The notes under the pieces: generated by a model
Databases searched by the model: none
Told to the model about the DNA's origin: nothing
What the model saw: only the letters and a program-made list of their open reading frames with translations
In this document: piece after piece, positions 1 through 7,212 of the stretch
How the letters are laid out: each line of letters begins with the position of its first letter
Numbering within the stretch: position 1 is the first letter of the stretch
From: DAOTVC01 sp034437215
Lineage (GTDB): Bacteria; Chloroflexota; Anaerolineae; B4-G1; SLSP01
Direction of reading: 5' to 3'
Assembly: GCA_034437215.1 (NCBI GenBank)
Contig: DAOTVC010000102.1
Span: forward strand, 1-24,789
Length of the DNA stretch: 24,789 nucleotides
Made by a program: the position numbers and the translations under genes

Positions 1-921
1 GGGGGCGACTGCGGCTCCCCCATGACCACGCTTCGTGCCAGCGGTTAAAACCGCCGGCTACCGTATGGGAAGTCGGCTCAAGCCGACTCGTACGCCCGAC
101 CGCCAGCCCGCTGCAGCGGGCTTGAGTACCCCTAGACCCCGAATTCATGCGGGGGCGACTGCGGCTCCCCCATGACCGCGCTTCGTGCCAGCGGTTAAAA
201 CCGCCGGCTACCGTATTGAAGTCGGCTCAAGCCGACTGGTACGCCCGACCGCCAGCCCGCTGCAGCGGGCTGGAGTACCCCTAGGCCCCGAATTCATGCG
301 GGGGCGACTGCGGCGCTCCCCCCATGACCGCGCTTCGTGCCAGCGGTTAAAACCGCCGGCTACCGTATTGAAGTCGGCTGCAGCCGACTAGTACGCCCGA
401 CCGCCAGCCCGCTGCAGCGGGCTTGAGTACCCCTAGACCCCGAATTCATGCGGGGGCGACTGCGGCTCCCCCATGACCGCGCTTCGTGCCAGCGGTTAAA
501 ACCGCCGGCTACCGTATGGGAAGTCGGCTCAAGCCGACTCGTACGCCCGACCGCCAGCCCGCTGCAGCGGGCTTGAGTACCCCTAGACCCCGAATTCATG
601 CGGGGGCGACTCCGGCTCCCCCATGACCGCGCTTCGTGCCAGCGGTTAAAACCGCCGGCTACCGTATGGGAAGGCGGCTCAAGCCGACTAGTACGCCCGA
701 CCGCCAGCCCGCTTCAGCGGGCTTGAGTACCCCTAGACCCCGAATTCATGCGGGGGCGACTGCGGCGCTCCCCCCATGACCGCGCTTCGTGCCAGCGGTT
801 AAAACCGCCGGCTACCGTATGGGAAGGCGGCTCAAGCCGACTAGTACGCCCGACCGCCAGCCCGCTTCAGCGGGCTTGAGTACCCCTAGACCCCGAATTC
901 ATGCGGGGGCGACTGCGGCGA
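1..921. repeat. Tandem array of six ~150-bp palindrome-rich units plus a partial seventh
   Basis: Units begin at the motif GGGGGCGACT at 1, 151, 300, 452, 602 and 752, giving lengths of 150, 149, 152, 150, 150 and 153 bp; a truncated seventh begins at 905 and breaks off near 921. Units are nearly identical. Each carries a G5/C5 flanked hairpin, the dyad GCGGTTAAAACCGC, the dyad AGTCGGCTCAAGCCGACT and the dyad AGCCCGCTGCAGCGGGCT. Variants fall mostly in loops (CTGCAG or CTTCAG centres); units 5 and 6 carry an unpaired G in one arm of the third dyad. The array starts at the window edge, so it may be longer. Short ORFs on both strands are by-products of the repeat. It resembles clustered REP/BIME-type sequence rather than CRISPR, because there are no unique spacers. 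Confidence 0.95.
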
Positions 922-1008
922 CTCTTAACCGTGGTCAACACGTAATTTGACAAAAGAGGATCCATGAGCACAATCCTGTTTGGCAACCAACCCAAGGAGT
1001 GTGAACCC

Positions 1009-1116
1009 ATGGATCCCCAAGCCGTATTTTGCCCTAATCCGGCCTGTTTGGCAAGCGGGCAAGTCGGTAAAGGTAATATCAGCATCCATAGTCGGAAGGA
1101 GAAACGGTACCGGCAC
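1009..1116 (+). pseudogene. Remnant of transposase N-terminal zinc ribbon (IS1-like)
   Basis: An ATG at 1009, preceded by AAGGAG at 993-998, opens about 36 residues that look like the zinc-ribbon N-terminus of IS1-type transposases: a CPNPAC cysteine pair, then G-x-G-N-I-S-I-H-S-R-K-E-K-R-Y-R. In intact relatives the RYR motif is followed by C-x-x-C-x-x-T-F and the rest of the protein; here the second cysteine pair is replaced by HRLAGRK and similarity ends. The frame drifts on without a stop to 1290 but the extra residues look random. I take it as the 5' stub of a dead insertion sequence. The family assignment is from recall of the motif pattern only. Confidence 0.5.
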
Positions 1117-1388
1117 AGGTTGGCCGGTCGTAAGAGTTGCGCTATACTCAATTCTACATGCAAGACGTCCCGAGGCTCTGCGAAAGCCCGAGAGGCGCTG
1201 CGAGATGACGCGATCAGTGACGCAAGATCTCCACGCCACCGGGGTCGCAGTCGAGCCGGGGGGCGTGATGTAAAACAGGTAGGGATATGAAGGGCTTAGA
1301 TGGAGTCGCTATCTATCTGCCATTCTGGAGTAAGTAGCCGAACGGTAGATTCAAGTTCCTGAAAACCGGCACGGGAAGCGGGGCACTG

Positions 1389-1410
1389 AGTGTGCTTGCT
1401 GGAGCACACT
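1389..1410. repeat. Perfect hairpin, arms AGTGTGCT/AGCACACT
   Basis: An 8-bp perfect stem with loop TGCTGG. It is followed 12 bases later by a second perfect hairpin. No T tract follows, so a simple intrinsic terminator is unlikely. Confidence 0.7.
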
Positions 1411-1422
1411 TTCTTCGGGGTA

Positions 1423-1444
1423 GCCTGTGGCTTGAGCCACAGGC
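1423..1444. repeat. REP-like palindrome, arms GCCTGTGGCT/AGCCACAGGC
   Basis: A 10-bp perfect stem around a TG centre. Its core GGCTTGAGCC is the reverse complement of the core GGCTCAAGCC found in units of the 1-921 array, which links it to the same palindrome family. Confidence 0.7.
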
Positions 1445-1533
1445 GATGCCGGGCATGGACCGTCAACCTTAGGCTTTTATGACCAGAAAGGTGCCATCTC
1501 TGAGCAATCTCTCGAGTTCAAAGGAGAAATGTT

Positions 1534-2271
1534 ATGCTTATTACGGAATATCTACTGCTGCTAATCCCGGGCCTTGTTCTCGCAACCATTCTTTTCCTGC
1601 TGCTGCGCAGAACTCATCCCCTTCTGCACCTCTTCCTCTTTATTACGGTCTTCATTTTCACCAGAGATGCTATGACCCCCCTCGGTCTGTGGAGTATCGG
1701 AAATGGAAGCTTCCTCTGGATCCGTTTCATCCACGATCCTGTTACACTCCTGATTTTGGGACTCAGCAGCCTCGGCTTTGTCTTTCTGATGCAATCCATC
1801 TCTCCCGAACTGGCAGTACTCGTCGAATGGTTTGAGGGGAACAGAGTTGCCGGAATTCTGACGGGGATTGCTGGGGCCGTCATCGCCGTCCTCCCTCTAG
1901 CTCTCATCTACCGGGGGGTTCCTCTGGAGAACCGAGGCGGCACTGTACCCCTTCGTCTTCTGCCTTTTATCCTATTCATCGCCCTTTCCGGAAATCTGTA
2001 CGAAGAGATCCTCTTCCGGGGATACCTCTACGGCTGGCTTACGGAGAGGGAAAGGATAAAGCCTGTTCCCGCAGGGCTTATATCCGGTCTGTTCTTTTCG
2101 TTTGGTCATGTTTTTCTGGCCTTCAATGTCACAGATGTGGGTATCAGCATACTGGTTTTCGCACTCTGGGAAGGATGTCTGGCCGGTCTGGTCCGATCTC
2201 GATTTGGTCTCATTCCGGCCGTACTAACCCATGGTCTGGCCGTGTTTCTTTTGACCTCTGGATTGCTTTGA
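1534..2271 (+). CDS. CPBP family intramembrane metalloprotease
   Basis: A 245-residue hydrophobic protein with about seven predicted membrane segments. The family signature is present: E157-E158-x-x-x-R162 in the motif EEILFRG, a following F-x-x-x-H motif with H192 (FSFGH) and a third metal-ligand candidate H233 (LTHG). CPBP (ABI/CaaX-type) proteins cleave or process membrane substrates; in bacteria several act in bacteriocin self-immunity or peptide maturation, but no substrate is evident here. The ATG at 1534 is preceded by AAGGAG at 1521-1526. The gene stands alone, convergent with the - strand membrane gene at 2334. It looks less G+C-rich than the other genes and is flanked by a short direct repeat (1250-1262, 2305-2317), consistent with separate acquisition. 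Family assignment is firm; biological role unknown. Confidence 0.9.
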   Translation: MLITEYLLLLIPGLVLATILFLLLRRTHPLLHLFLFITVFIFTRDAMTPLGLWSIGNGSFLWIRFIHDPVTLLILGLSSLGFVFLMQSISPELAVLVEWFEGNRVAGILTGIAGAVIAVLPLALIYRGVPLENRGGTVPLRLLPFILFIALSGNLYEEILFRGYLYGWLTERERIKPVPAGLISGLFFSFGHVFLAFNVTDVGISILVFALWEGCLAGLVRSRFGLIPAVLTHGLAVFLLTSGLL

Positions 2272-2285
2272 TATGGAGTGTCACT

Positions 2286-2318
2286 GTGGCCGCCGGCGAC
2301 CGCGGTCGAGCCGGGGGC
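2286..2318. repeat. G+C-rich dyad and direct-repeat copy between convergent genes
   Basis: It contains the perfect palindrome CGACCGCGGTCG at 2297-2308 and the 13-mer GTCGAGCCGGGGG (2305-2317) that also occurs at 1250-1262. It sits between the ends of the CPBP gene and the - strand membrane gene and could help terminate transcription, but there is no T run. Confidence 0.5.
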
Positions 2319-2333
2319 TTGCACGTAGATGAA

Positions 2334-3191
2334 CTAACAATCCTCGATATTCTTGAGCAGCACGATCACCATGGCGACGTTGACCAGGGCAATGGTCAGG
2401 AAGACCCCGATCTCCACCGGACTGATCGGTACACCCACCCGCGCCATGTTCAGACCCATCAGGCTGACGGCGATCCCCATCGTCAGGAACTTCAGCAGTC
2501 CCACGGAAGCCAGCAGGTAGCCCCAGGCGCTGCGGCGCAGGAGGAGGACGCCGGCGAGCACACAGAGGGGAACGATCAGTCCGAGATCCATCACCTGGAT
2601 GAACATGGTGGTGACGTTCTCCAGCACGGGCGCTTGATCGCCGGTCAGGGTCGGTACAATACGCCCCAGCCAGGCGAGAGAGAGGAAGGCGGCAGCGAAG
2701 AAGAGCAGACCGGCGATGGCGCGGCGGGGCAGCCTCTCGGAGAAGTGGGAGGGCAGGGTCTCCAGGTCAAAGGAGATCATGCTCAGGATGAAGGCGAAGA
2801 GGCTGAGGCTGAAGAGCGCGACGTAGACCAGGAAGAGCGGGTTGTAGGCAGCGCCGAAGCTCATGGTGATGTAGGTGTAGAGGATGAAGCCCAGCGTGCC
2901 GGTGAGCAGCAGCCGCCCGCGCAGGGAGCCGCGCCGGGCCAGCCAGAAGGAGACCGCCAGCAGGGGCAGACCGAGAAGCAGCGTGACCAGGTCGTTGGCC
3001 TGCATCTGGGCTGCCGAGCTGACCGTGTCCCAGTAGTAGAGGCCGCGCGCGTTGATGGTCACCTCCTCCCCGCGGAAGTTGGTCAACGGGTAGGGGACGC
3101 CCTCAGCGGGCCAGAGCCCGGCGAGGGCGGCGACGAGCGCCAGGACGAAGATCAGGGGGACGAGAGCCTTGAGAGCGGGATGCATCTTCAT
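2334..3191 (-). CDS. Eight-helix integral membrane protein, unknown function
   Basis: A protein of 285 residues from the ATG at 3191 (MKMHPALKAL...). That start lies 7 nt after the flavodoxin stop codon (3199-3201), with AAGG just upstream of it; the frame is open further upstream but that part overlaps the flavodoxin gene. Eight hydrophobic stretches are visible: one near the N-terminus, then a ~45-residue extracytoplasmic-looking segment with aromatic residues (YYWDT), followed by seven more helices. No cysteine or histidine pattern typical of haem or metal binding stands out, and I do not recognise a named family. Tight spacing behind the Tat-flavodoxin gene suggests co-transcription, so it may be the membrane partner of that redox protein. 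This is inference from position only. Confidence 0.85.
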   Translation of the reverse strand: MKMHPALKALVPLIFVLALVAALAGLWPAEGVPYPLTNFRGEEVTINARGLYYWDTVSSAAQMQANDLVTLLLGLPLLAVSFWLARRGSLRGRLLLTGTLGFILYTYITMSFGAAYNPLFLVYVALFSLSLFAFILSMISFDLETLPSHFSERLPRRAIAGLLFFAAAFLSLAWLGRIVPTLTGDQAPVLENVTTMFIQVMDLGLIVPLCVLAGVLLLRRSAWGYLLASVGLLKFLTMGIAVSLMGLNMARVGVPISPVEIGVFLTIALVNVAMVIVLLKNIEDC

Positions 3192-3198
3192 AGATACC

Positions 3199-3843
3199 TT
3201 ACGCCAGCGCTTCCGGTACCCAGCTGCGGATCTCGTCCCAGTCACGGTTGTCGGTCTCGGTGGAGCCGACCACCTTGGCGATGAAGCGGTCGAGGAAAGA
3301 GAGGCGCGAGTAGTCGATCGCTCCCTCGAAGTAAATCGCCTCCACGTCCTTCAACAGCGGGCGGATGGGGTCCAGGTAGGCCGCACGGGCCGCACGGCTC
3401 GCCTCGTCCTCCTCGGCGTGGAGCATGTGGACGGTGAAGAGGGACACGGGCATCGTGCCCAGGGTCGCCTGGTGGGCCTCGACGAACTTCACGGCCTCGG
3501 GCAGCCACTTGCCCATGCGGATGGGGCTGCCGATAAGAACGGAGTCGTAGCCGGAGGGGTCGGGCGCCTCCTTGATGGGCTTGACGTCCACTGTGAAGCC
3601 GCGCTCTCCGAGGCTTTCACCGATAGTGGCGGCGATCTCGGCGGTCGATCCGGCACGTGTAGCGTAGGTTACGAGAACTTTGTTACTCATCTTGTCTTCT
3701 CCTCCAAAGGTTAATTCCGGTCTTTCGATGTCGGGTTTGCGCGTGGCGACGTAGCCCATCCCCGAACAGGTAAGCGTGGTCGCCGCTACGGTAATGCCGG
3801 CAACTTTGAGAAACTTACGACGTGAGATTTTCGTAGCGCTCAT
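3199..3843 (-). CDS. Flavodoxin/HemG-like FMN protein with Tat leader
   Basis: 214 residues from the ATG at 3843, which has GGGGAGG 5-6 nt upstream. Residues 7-13 (SRRKFLK) form a twin-arginine motif, followed by a hydrophobic run to about residue 33: a Tat signal, so the domain should be exported or anchored folded. The flavodoxin fold begins at residue 52 (M-S-N-K-V-L-V-T-Y), with the FMN phosphate loop T59-Y-A-T-R-A-G-S-T67. The GSPIRMGKWLPEA segment resembles HemG-type menaquinone-dependent protoporphyrinogen oxidases (flavodoxin_5). A second ATG at 3690 begins exactly at the domain start and has its own GGAGGAGAA upstream, so a cytosolic short form is possible. HemG activity is not established; a general electron carrier is equally likely. 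The downstream membrane gene follows within 10 nt. Confidence 0.88.
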   Translation of the reverse strand: MSATKISRRKFLKVAGITVAATTLTCSGMGYVATRKPDIERPELTFGGEDKMSNKVLVTYATRAGSTAEIAATIGESLGERGFTVDVKPIKEAPDPSGYDSVLIGSPIRMGKWLPEAVKFVEAHQATLGTMPVSLFTVHMLHAEEDEASRAARAAYLDPIRPLLKDVEAIYFEGAIDYSRLSFLDRFIAKVVGSTETDNRDWDEIRSWVPEALA

Positions 3844-3896
3844 GAAACCTCCCCTGAGAACGACGGCTCTCAAATGACAGTGAATAAAACGTCTTG

Positions 3897-3926
3897 GTAT
3901 TACGTACTTCGTGATGGTATACGCAA
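3897..3926 (-). promoter_or_regulatory. Possible promoter for the flavodoxin-membrane protein pair
   Basis: On the - strand TTGCGT (3921-3926) and TAATAC (3897-3902) are separated by 18 bp and lie about 55 nt before the flavodoxin start. The surrounding stretch contains short TACGCA-type microrepeats, so the match may be coincidental. Confidence 0.3.
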
Positions 3927-3972
3927 TACGCAGTACGCAACCTTATGCAAGCCATACGCAGCTATTTATCTC

Positions 3973-4197
3973 TCATCCCTCCAGCATCAGGAGGGTACAG
4001 CCCAGGTTATGAAGGTGGCGAATCAAGCCCATGATCCCCGACTGGTCGGTCACGATGTTCGTCAGCAAGGTGGTGTCGCCCTCGCGCGTCAGGCAGGTGC
4101 CCTCCGGGCAGAAGGAGGCCACGAAGCCCTCGTCCAACTGTCCCTGAAGACGAATCTGGTAGCTGCGCATGCCGTCATCTTGTCGAACCATTCTCAT
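3973..4197 (-). CDS. Small conserved protein of unknown function (YQIRLQG type)
   Basis: 74 residues starting MRMVRQDDGMRSYQIRLQG and ending in a predicted helix followed by a short hydrophobic strand (GCTLLMLEG). The layout (YQIR-x-x-G-x-LD near the start, a T-T-L-L-T-x-I-V-x-D-Q-S-G turn, then a LIRHLHNLG helix) matches a family of 60-80 residue proteins common in Chloroflexota and Actinobacteria, often beside regulators or transporters. No function is known to me. The start is 4197 or 4191; AGGGTG at 4200-4205 is better spaced for 4191. Two cysteines (FCPEGTC) are unusual additions compared with the family pattern I recall. It lies between the LuxR regulator terminator and the flavodoxin gene and may be independently transcribed. 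Confidence 0.7.
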   Translation of the reverse strand: MRMVRQDDGMRSYQIRLQGQLDEGFVASFCPEGTCLTREGDTTLLTNIVTDQSGIMGLIRHLHNLGCTLLMLEG

Positions 4198-4278
4198 TCA
4201 CCCTATTCTGTATAACTCTGAGTGTTCACCGTCGCTGATACGTCTGCAAACTCTAACGTTTTCAGTATAACGCCCGCC

Positions 4279-4312
4279 AAAGAAAAACGGACTACATGGC
4301 CATGTAGTCCGT
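4279..4312 (-). terminator. Intrinsic terminator of the LuxR/MalT regulator gene
   Basis: On the - strand a perfect dyad with arms ACGGACTACAT/ATGTAGTCCGT around GGCC (4287-4312) is followed directly by TTTTTCTTT. It begins 23 nt after the regulator stop codon. A second copy of the 5' arm (GACGGACTACATGA, 4313-4326) lies immediately upstream in the transcript, so two alternative pairings are possible. Confidence 0.85.
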
Positions 4313-4335
4313 TCATGTAGTCCGTCAGGTGCGCT

Positions 4336-7026
4336 TCATGTAGGTCGATTCGACAACAGCCCCAGCTCCCGCGCCCGCTCGACGGCGTGAGCCTGCCGGT
4401 TCACGCCCAGCTTGCCGTAGATCCCCTTGATGTGGTAGCGTACAGTGTTGATGCTGACGATCAACCGCTCCGCGATCTCTCCGTAGGTCAGCCCTTCCCC
4501 CAGCAGATCCAGCACCTCCAACTCCCGCTCGCTCAACGGCTCGATAAGCGCTTCCGGGGTACGCTGCTTGTCTCCCGAATCTGCGGGAAAGTGGCGCAGC
4601 AGGCGCTCCACGTAGGGTGTGACCTCCACCTGGCGCAACAGGGCCGCCAGCGGCGCTCCTTCGTCGACGAAGAGGCGCAGGTAGCCCTCGGGTTCCGCCA
4701 GGACGAGTGCACGCGTCAACCACTCCCGCCGGGTCCGCGCATCCTCCGTCTCCAAGAGTGCCCCCAGAACCAGAGCCTCCAGAAGTGTGCCGTTGCGCTC
4801 TCCCGCTTCCGCTGCCCGGACGATCCGTCGTGCGAGGTCGCCCGCTTTCGGAGAGCGCCGGGCAGAGAGGAGCCGCAGCCAGGCCAGGTGCAGTGCATCC
4901 GTGCGGTGCGTTACGGCGGTCTCCAGCGCCACCCCGCTCGTATGTAGGACCCTTTCGGCCTCGTCCAAGCGACTTTGCGCCACCAGCAGGTTCGCTTGTC
5001 GGGCGAGCAGATCCGGGCGCACCCAGTCGGGCGCCCCCTGCCGGACGAGCGCCGTCGCATCACTTATCTCCTGTTCGGCAGCGACGTACTCCCCCTCCGC
5101 TTGCAGGAGCCGCGCCAGATGGATCTTGGCATAGATTACCGAGGCGTTGTGCCCGGAGAAGGAACCGCGTTTGATGCCCCGCTCGAAGTGAGCGCGCGCC
5201 TTCTCTATCTCGTTCCACTCGTAGTGAACGACCCCCAGGGCAGCGTAGACACTGCCCACGATGGGAGGCGGCGCGCTATTGGATCGCTGCAGCCAGCTGA
5301 TGGCCTGCGCGGCGGTCTCGGCGGCGGAGCGCAATCTGCCATACGGCAAAGACATCAGCGTCAGGTGCGACACAGCCAGCATCGCCGTCACCGGATCGGC
5401 TGCCTCCTGGCTCAGCCGGACGGCATGTTGGAGTGCCTTCAGAGCAGGGGAGAAGTTCCCCGCCTGGCGATGGGCGCCCCCCCTTGCCAGATATGCGAGC
5501 CCTGCCACGCGGCTATGGTTCGGACCCACCCCATCAAGAGCGTCCTGAGCAGCGTCCAGAGCCTCGTTCACACGCCCCTGTGATTGGAGCAGGTTCGCCT
5601 GCAGCGCCAGGGATTCGGCGCGCAGAGGGGAGGGGGCGGGTTCCTCCGCCAGCGCTGTCGCGGCCCTCCGCCAATGGTTCAGCACCTGCTCGAAATTACC
5701 TCGCAGGAGGTAGAGCCAGGCCAACCCCAGGTCCACACGCGGGCTGATGGACTGACCGGCGGGCAGGGCCTCCATCCAGGACTCGACAGGGCGCACGTAG
5801 CCCTCGGAGAGCAGCTGCCAGAGATGTACCTCAAGCAGCGCCATGGCACGTTTGAAATCCTCCGCAGCAAAGGCGTGCCGCAGGGCCTCTACAGGCAGGT
5901 TGGCAGCCTCGAACCAATCGCTGGCCCGCCGGTGCAGGTCAGCCACCCGTTCGGGATGGAGGCGGTGCAGTTGGGTCTGCAACAGGTCGGCGAAGAGGTG
6001 GTGGTAGCGATACCAGCGTCCCACCGGATCGAGCGGGATCAGAAAGAGGTTAGCAGAGAGCAGAGACTCGAGGAGCGCTGTGCTGTCACTGCGTCCGGTG
6101 AGGGCATCGCAGAGCTCGCCGTTCAACGTCGTCAGAATGGAGGTCGCCAGCAGAAAGTCCTGTACCTCCGGTGGTTGGCGTTTGAGCACCTCCTCGGTGA
6201 GGTAGCTGAGGATAAAGCGGTGGCTGCCGCTGAGGGACCGGACGAAGGATGCGGCATCCTCTCGCAGCCCCGAGGTGAGGGGCGACTTCATGGCAACCGC
6301 AGCCAGCTGCAGACCGGCAGCCCAACCCTCGGTGCGCTCCAGCAGCCGCACCAGATCCTCATCGGAGAGCTTCAGCTCCATGCCCTCGCGCAGAAACTGC
6401 TCTGTCTCCTCTGGACCGAAACGCAGGTCGGCGGCTCGAATCTCGGTCAGGCGATTCTTGGCACGCCAGCGGGTCAGGGGGAGGGCCGGGTCCTCGCGCG
6501 TGAGGATGACGAGGTGGAAGCGGGGCGGTCGGTGGGTGAGCAGCTCCTGCAGCACGGCGAGAATGGTCGGATTCTGAATCCACTGGAAGTCGTCCAGCAC
6601 GATCAAAGTAGGTTGGCGAGTGTCTACCAGGTCATTCACCAGGGTAGCGACGATGACCTGCTGAGGCGGAAGCTGCCCCGCAGCCAACACCGGAGCCAGA
6701 TCTACGCCTATCTCCGCATCCGCCCTCTGCAGGGCGGTGACGAAGTAGGTGAAGAAGCGCAGGGGGTCGTCGTCCGCCTCCTCCAGCGACAGCCATGCGC
6801 TCTGTAAAACAGGCGGCGACCCCTTCTCGTCCTTGAAAGAGAGCCACTCCGCCGCCAGCGTGCTCTTGCCGTAACCCGCCGGAGCGGAGATAAGGAGAAG
6901 GGCGTGGTCGGCGCTCAGCCCCGTCTCGAGACGCGCGACGAGGTGCTTCCGCGCGACCTGTTGGGGCGGCAGCGTGGGCCGGAAGAACTTCGATGTCAGC
7001 AGCATAGACTTCGGCGTGCCATCCAT
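4336..7026 (-). CDS. LuxR-family ATP-binding transcriptional regulator (MalT/LAL type)
   Basis: 896 residues from the ATG at 7026. Residues 8-30 form the typical opening (LLTSKFFRPTLPPQQVARKHLV). Walker A is at 48-56 (APAGYGKST) and a Walker B motif is seen at LIVLDDFQ. A long helical, TPR-like middle section follows, and the C-terminal ~65 residues are a LuxR helix-turn-helix (LSERELEVLDLLGEGLTYGEIAERL ... INTVRYHIKGIYGKL). These are large STAND ATPases that activate transcription after binding an effector; the effector is not predictable. The frame is open upstream to 7218, but that part crosses a MITE-like element and a promoter, so I reject it. TATAAT lies 6 nt before the ATG, suggesting a leaderless mRNA. 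The gene is divergent from the AI-2E permease at 7362, a plausible target. Confidence 0.92.
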   Translation of the reverse strand: MDGTPKSMLLTSKFFRPTLPPQQVARKHLVARLETGLSADHALLLISAPAGYGKSTLAAEWLSFKDEKGSPPVLQSAWLSLEEADDDPLRFFTYFVTALQRADAEIGVDLAPVLAAGQLPPQQVIVATLVNDLVDTRQPTLIVLDDFQWIQNPTILAVLQELLTHRPPRFHLVILTREDPALPLTRWRAKNRLTEIRAADLRFGPEETEQFLREGMELKLSDEDLVRLLERTEGWAAGLQLAAVAMKSPLTSGLREDAASFVRSLSGSHRFILSYLTEEVLKRQPPEVQDFLLATSILTTLNGELCDALTGRSDSTALLESLLSANLFLIPLDPVGRWYRYHHLFADLLQTQLHRLHPERVADLHRRASDWFEAANLPVEALRHAFAAEDFKRAMALLEVHLWQLLSEGYVRPVESWMEALPAGQSISPRVDLGLAWLYLLRGNFEQVLNHWRRAATALAEEPAPSPLRAESLALQANLLQSQGRVNEALDAAQDALDGVGPNHSRVAGLAYLARGGAHRQAGNFSPALKALQHAVRLSQEAADPVTAMLAVSHLTLMSLPYGRLRSAAETAAQAISWLQRSNSAPPPIVGSVYAALGVVHYEWNEIEKARAHFERGIKRGSFSGHNASVIYAKIHLARLLQAEGEYVAAEQEISDATALVRQGAPDWVRPDLLARQANLLVAQSRLDEAERVLHTSGVALETAVTHRTDALHLAWLRLLSARRSPKAGDLARRIVRAAEAGERNGTLLEALVLGALLETEDARTRREWLTRALVLAEPEGYLRLFVDEGAPLAALLRQVEVTPYVERLLRHFPADSGDKQRTPEALIEPLSERELEVLDLLGEGLTYGEIAERLIVSINTVRYHIKGIYGKLGVNRQAHAVERARELGLLSNRPT

Positions 7027-7032
7027 AGGGCT

Positions 7033-7041
7033 ATTATACCA
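7033..7041 (-). promoter_or_regulatory. Extended -10 promoter (TGGTATAAT) of the LuxR/MalT regulator
   Basis: On the - strand TGG-TATAAT ends at 7033, which places +1 at or next to 7026, the A of the start codon. No good -35 hexamer is found at 16-18 bp; an extended -10 can work without one. Confidence 0.65.
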
Positions 7042-7061
7042 AAGCGTACCGTGAAGCGTAC
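7042..7061. promoter_or_regulatory. Direct repeat AAGCGTAC x2, possible operator
   Basis: AAGCGTAC occurs at 7042-7049 and 7054-7061, a 12-bp period, directly upstream of the extended -10 and occupying the -35 region of the regulator promoter. It could be an activator or autoregulation site. No known consensus is matched. Confidence 0.4.
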
Positions 7062-7080
7062 ACCAAGATGTCGCCGCCCC

Positions 7081-7212
7081 AGGGCTATCGCACTTAGAAA
7101 ACTTTCCCCATCGCGTTACTTGGTGCGCCGGTGAAGCGGCGTTTTTAGAAGGGGTTTTAACCCCGGCCTTTAGGCCGTATTTCTGCAACCAGATGTCAAA
7201 TGCGATAGCCCT
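7081..7212. mobile_element. MITE-like element with 12-bp perfect terminal inverted repeats
   Basis: AGGGCTATCGCA at 7081-7092 and its exact reverse complement at 7201-7212 bound a 132-bp non-coding stretch; similarity continues a few bases on both sides. Inside are GGGGTTTTAACCCC (7151-7164) and GGCCTTTAGGCC (7165-7176). There is no ORF. A clear target-site duplication is not visible. A further TAGGGCTAT at 7026-7034 may be a third, isolated end. Parent transposase unknown. Confidence 0.6.

Larger units (their letters stand above)
1117..1533. other. Gene-free stretch with hairpins
   Basis: No credible coding frame is present. A hairpin with arms CACGCC/GGCGTG lies at 1232-1267, and its 3' half (GTCGAGCCGGGGG, 1250-1262) recurs at 2305-2317 beyond the CPBP gene. 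Two perfect hairpins follow at 1389-1410 and 1423-1444. The base composition shifts towards that of the following CPBP gene near its end. No promoter with good -35 and -10 boxes was found for the CPBP gene. Confidence 0.6.

Noticed and set aside
1..921. CRISPR array
   Set aside because: Unit and linkers are both conserved; there are no unique spacers and no cas genes.
947..1011. Promoter from TTGACA at 947-952
   Set aside because: The hexamer is perfect, but nothing like TATAAT occurs 16-18 bp downstream (ACAATC).
185..1163. Short ORFs on both strands within and next to the tandem array
   Set aside because: They read across the repeat unit, repeat the same residues and have no ribosome binding sites.
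1290..1470. tRNA or group II intron fragment
   Set aside because: A T-arm-like GATTCAAG exists near 1348, but no cloverleaf, acceptor stem or intron domain V could be built.
2175..3284. 369-codon + strand ORF opposite the membrane protein
   Set aside because: Gln/Glu/Gly/Asp-rich shadow of the real - strand gene; no domain and no start signals.
5584..6807. 407-codon + strand ORF inside the LuxR regulator
   Set aside because: Antisense shadow in G+C-rich coding sequence.
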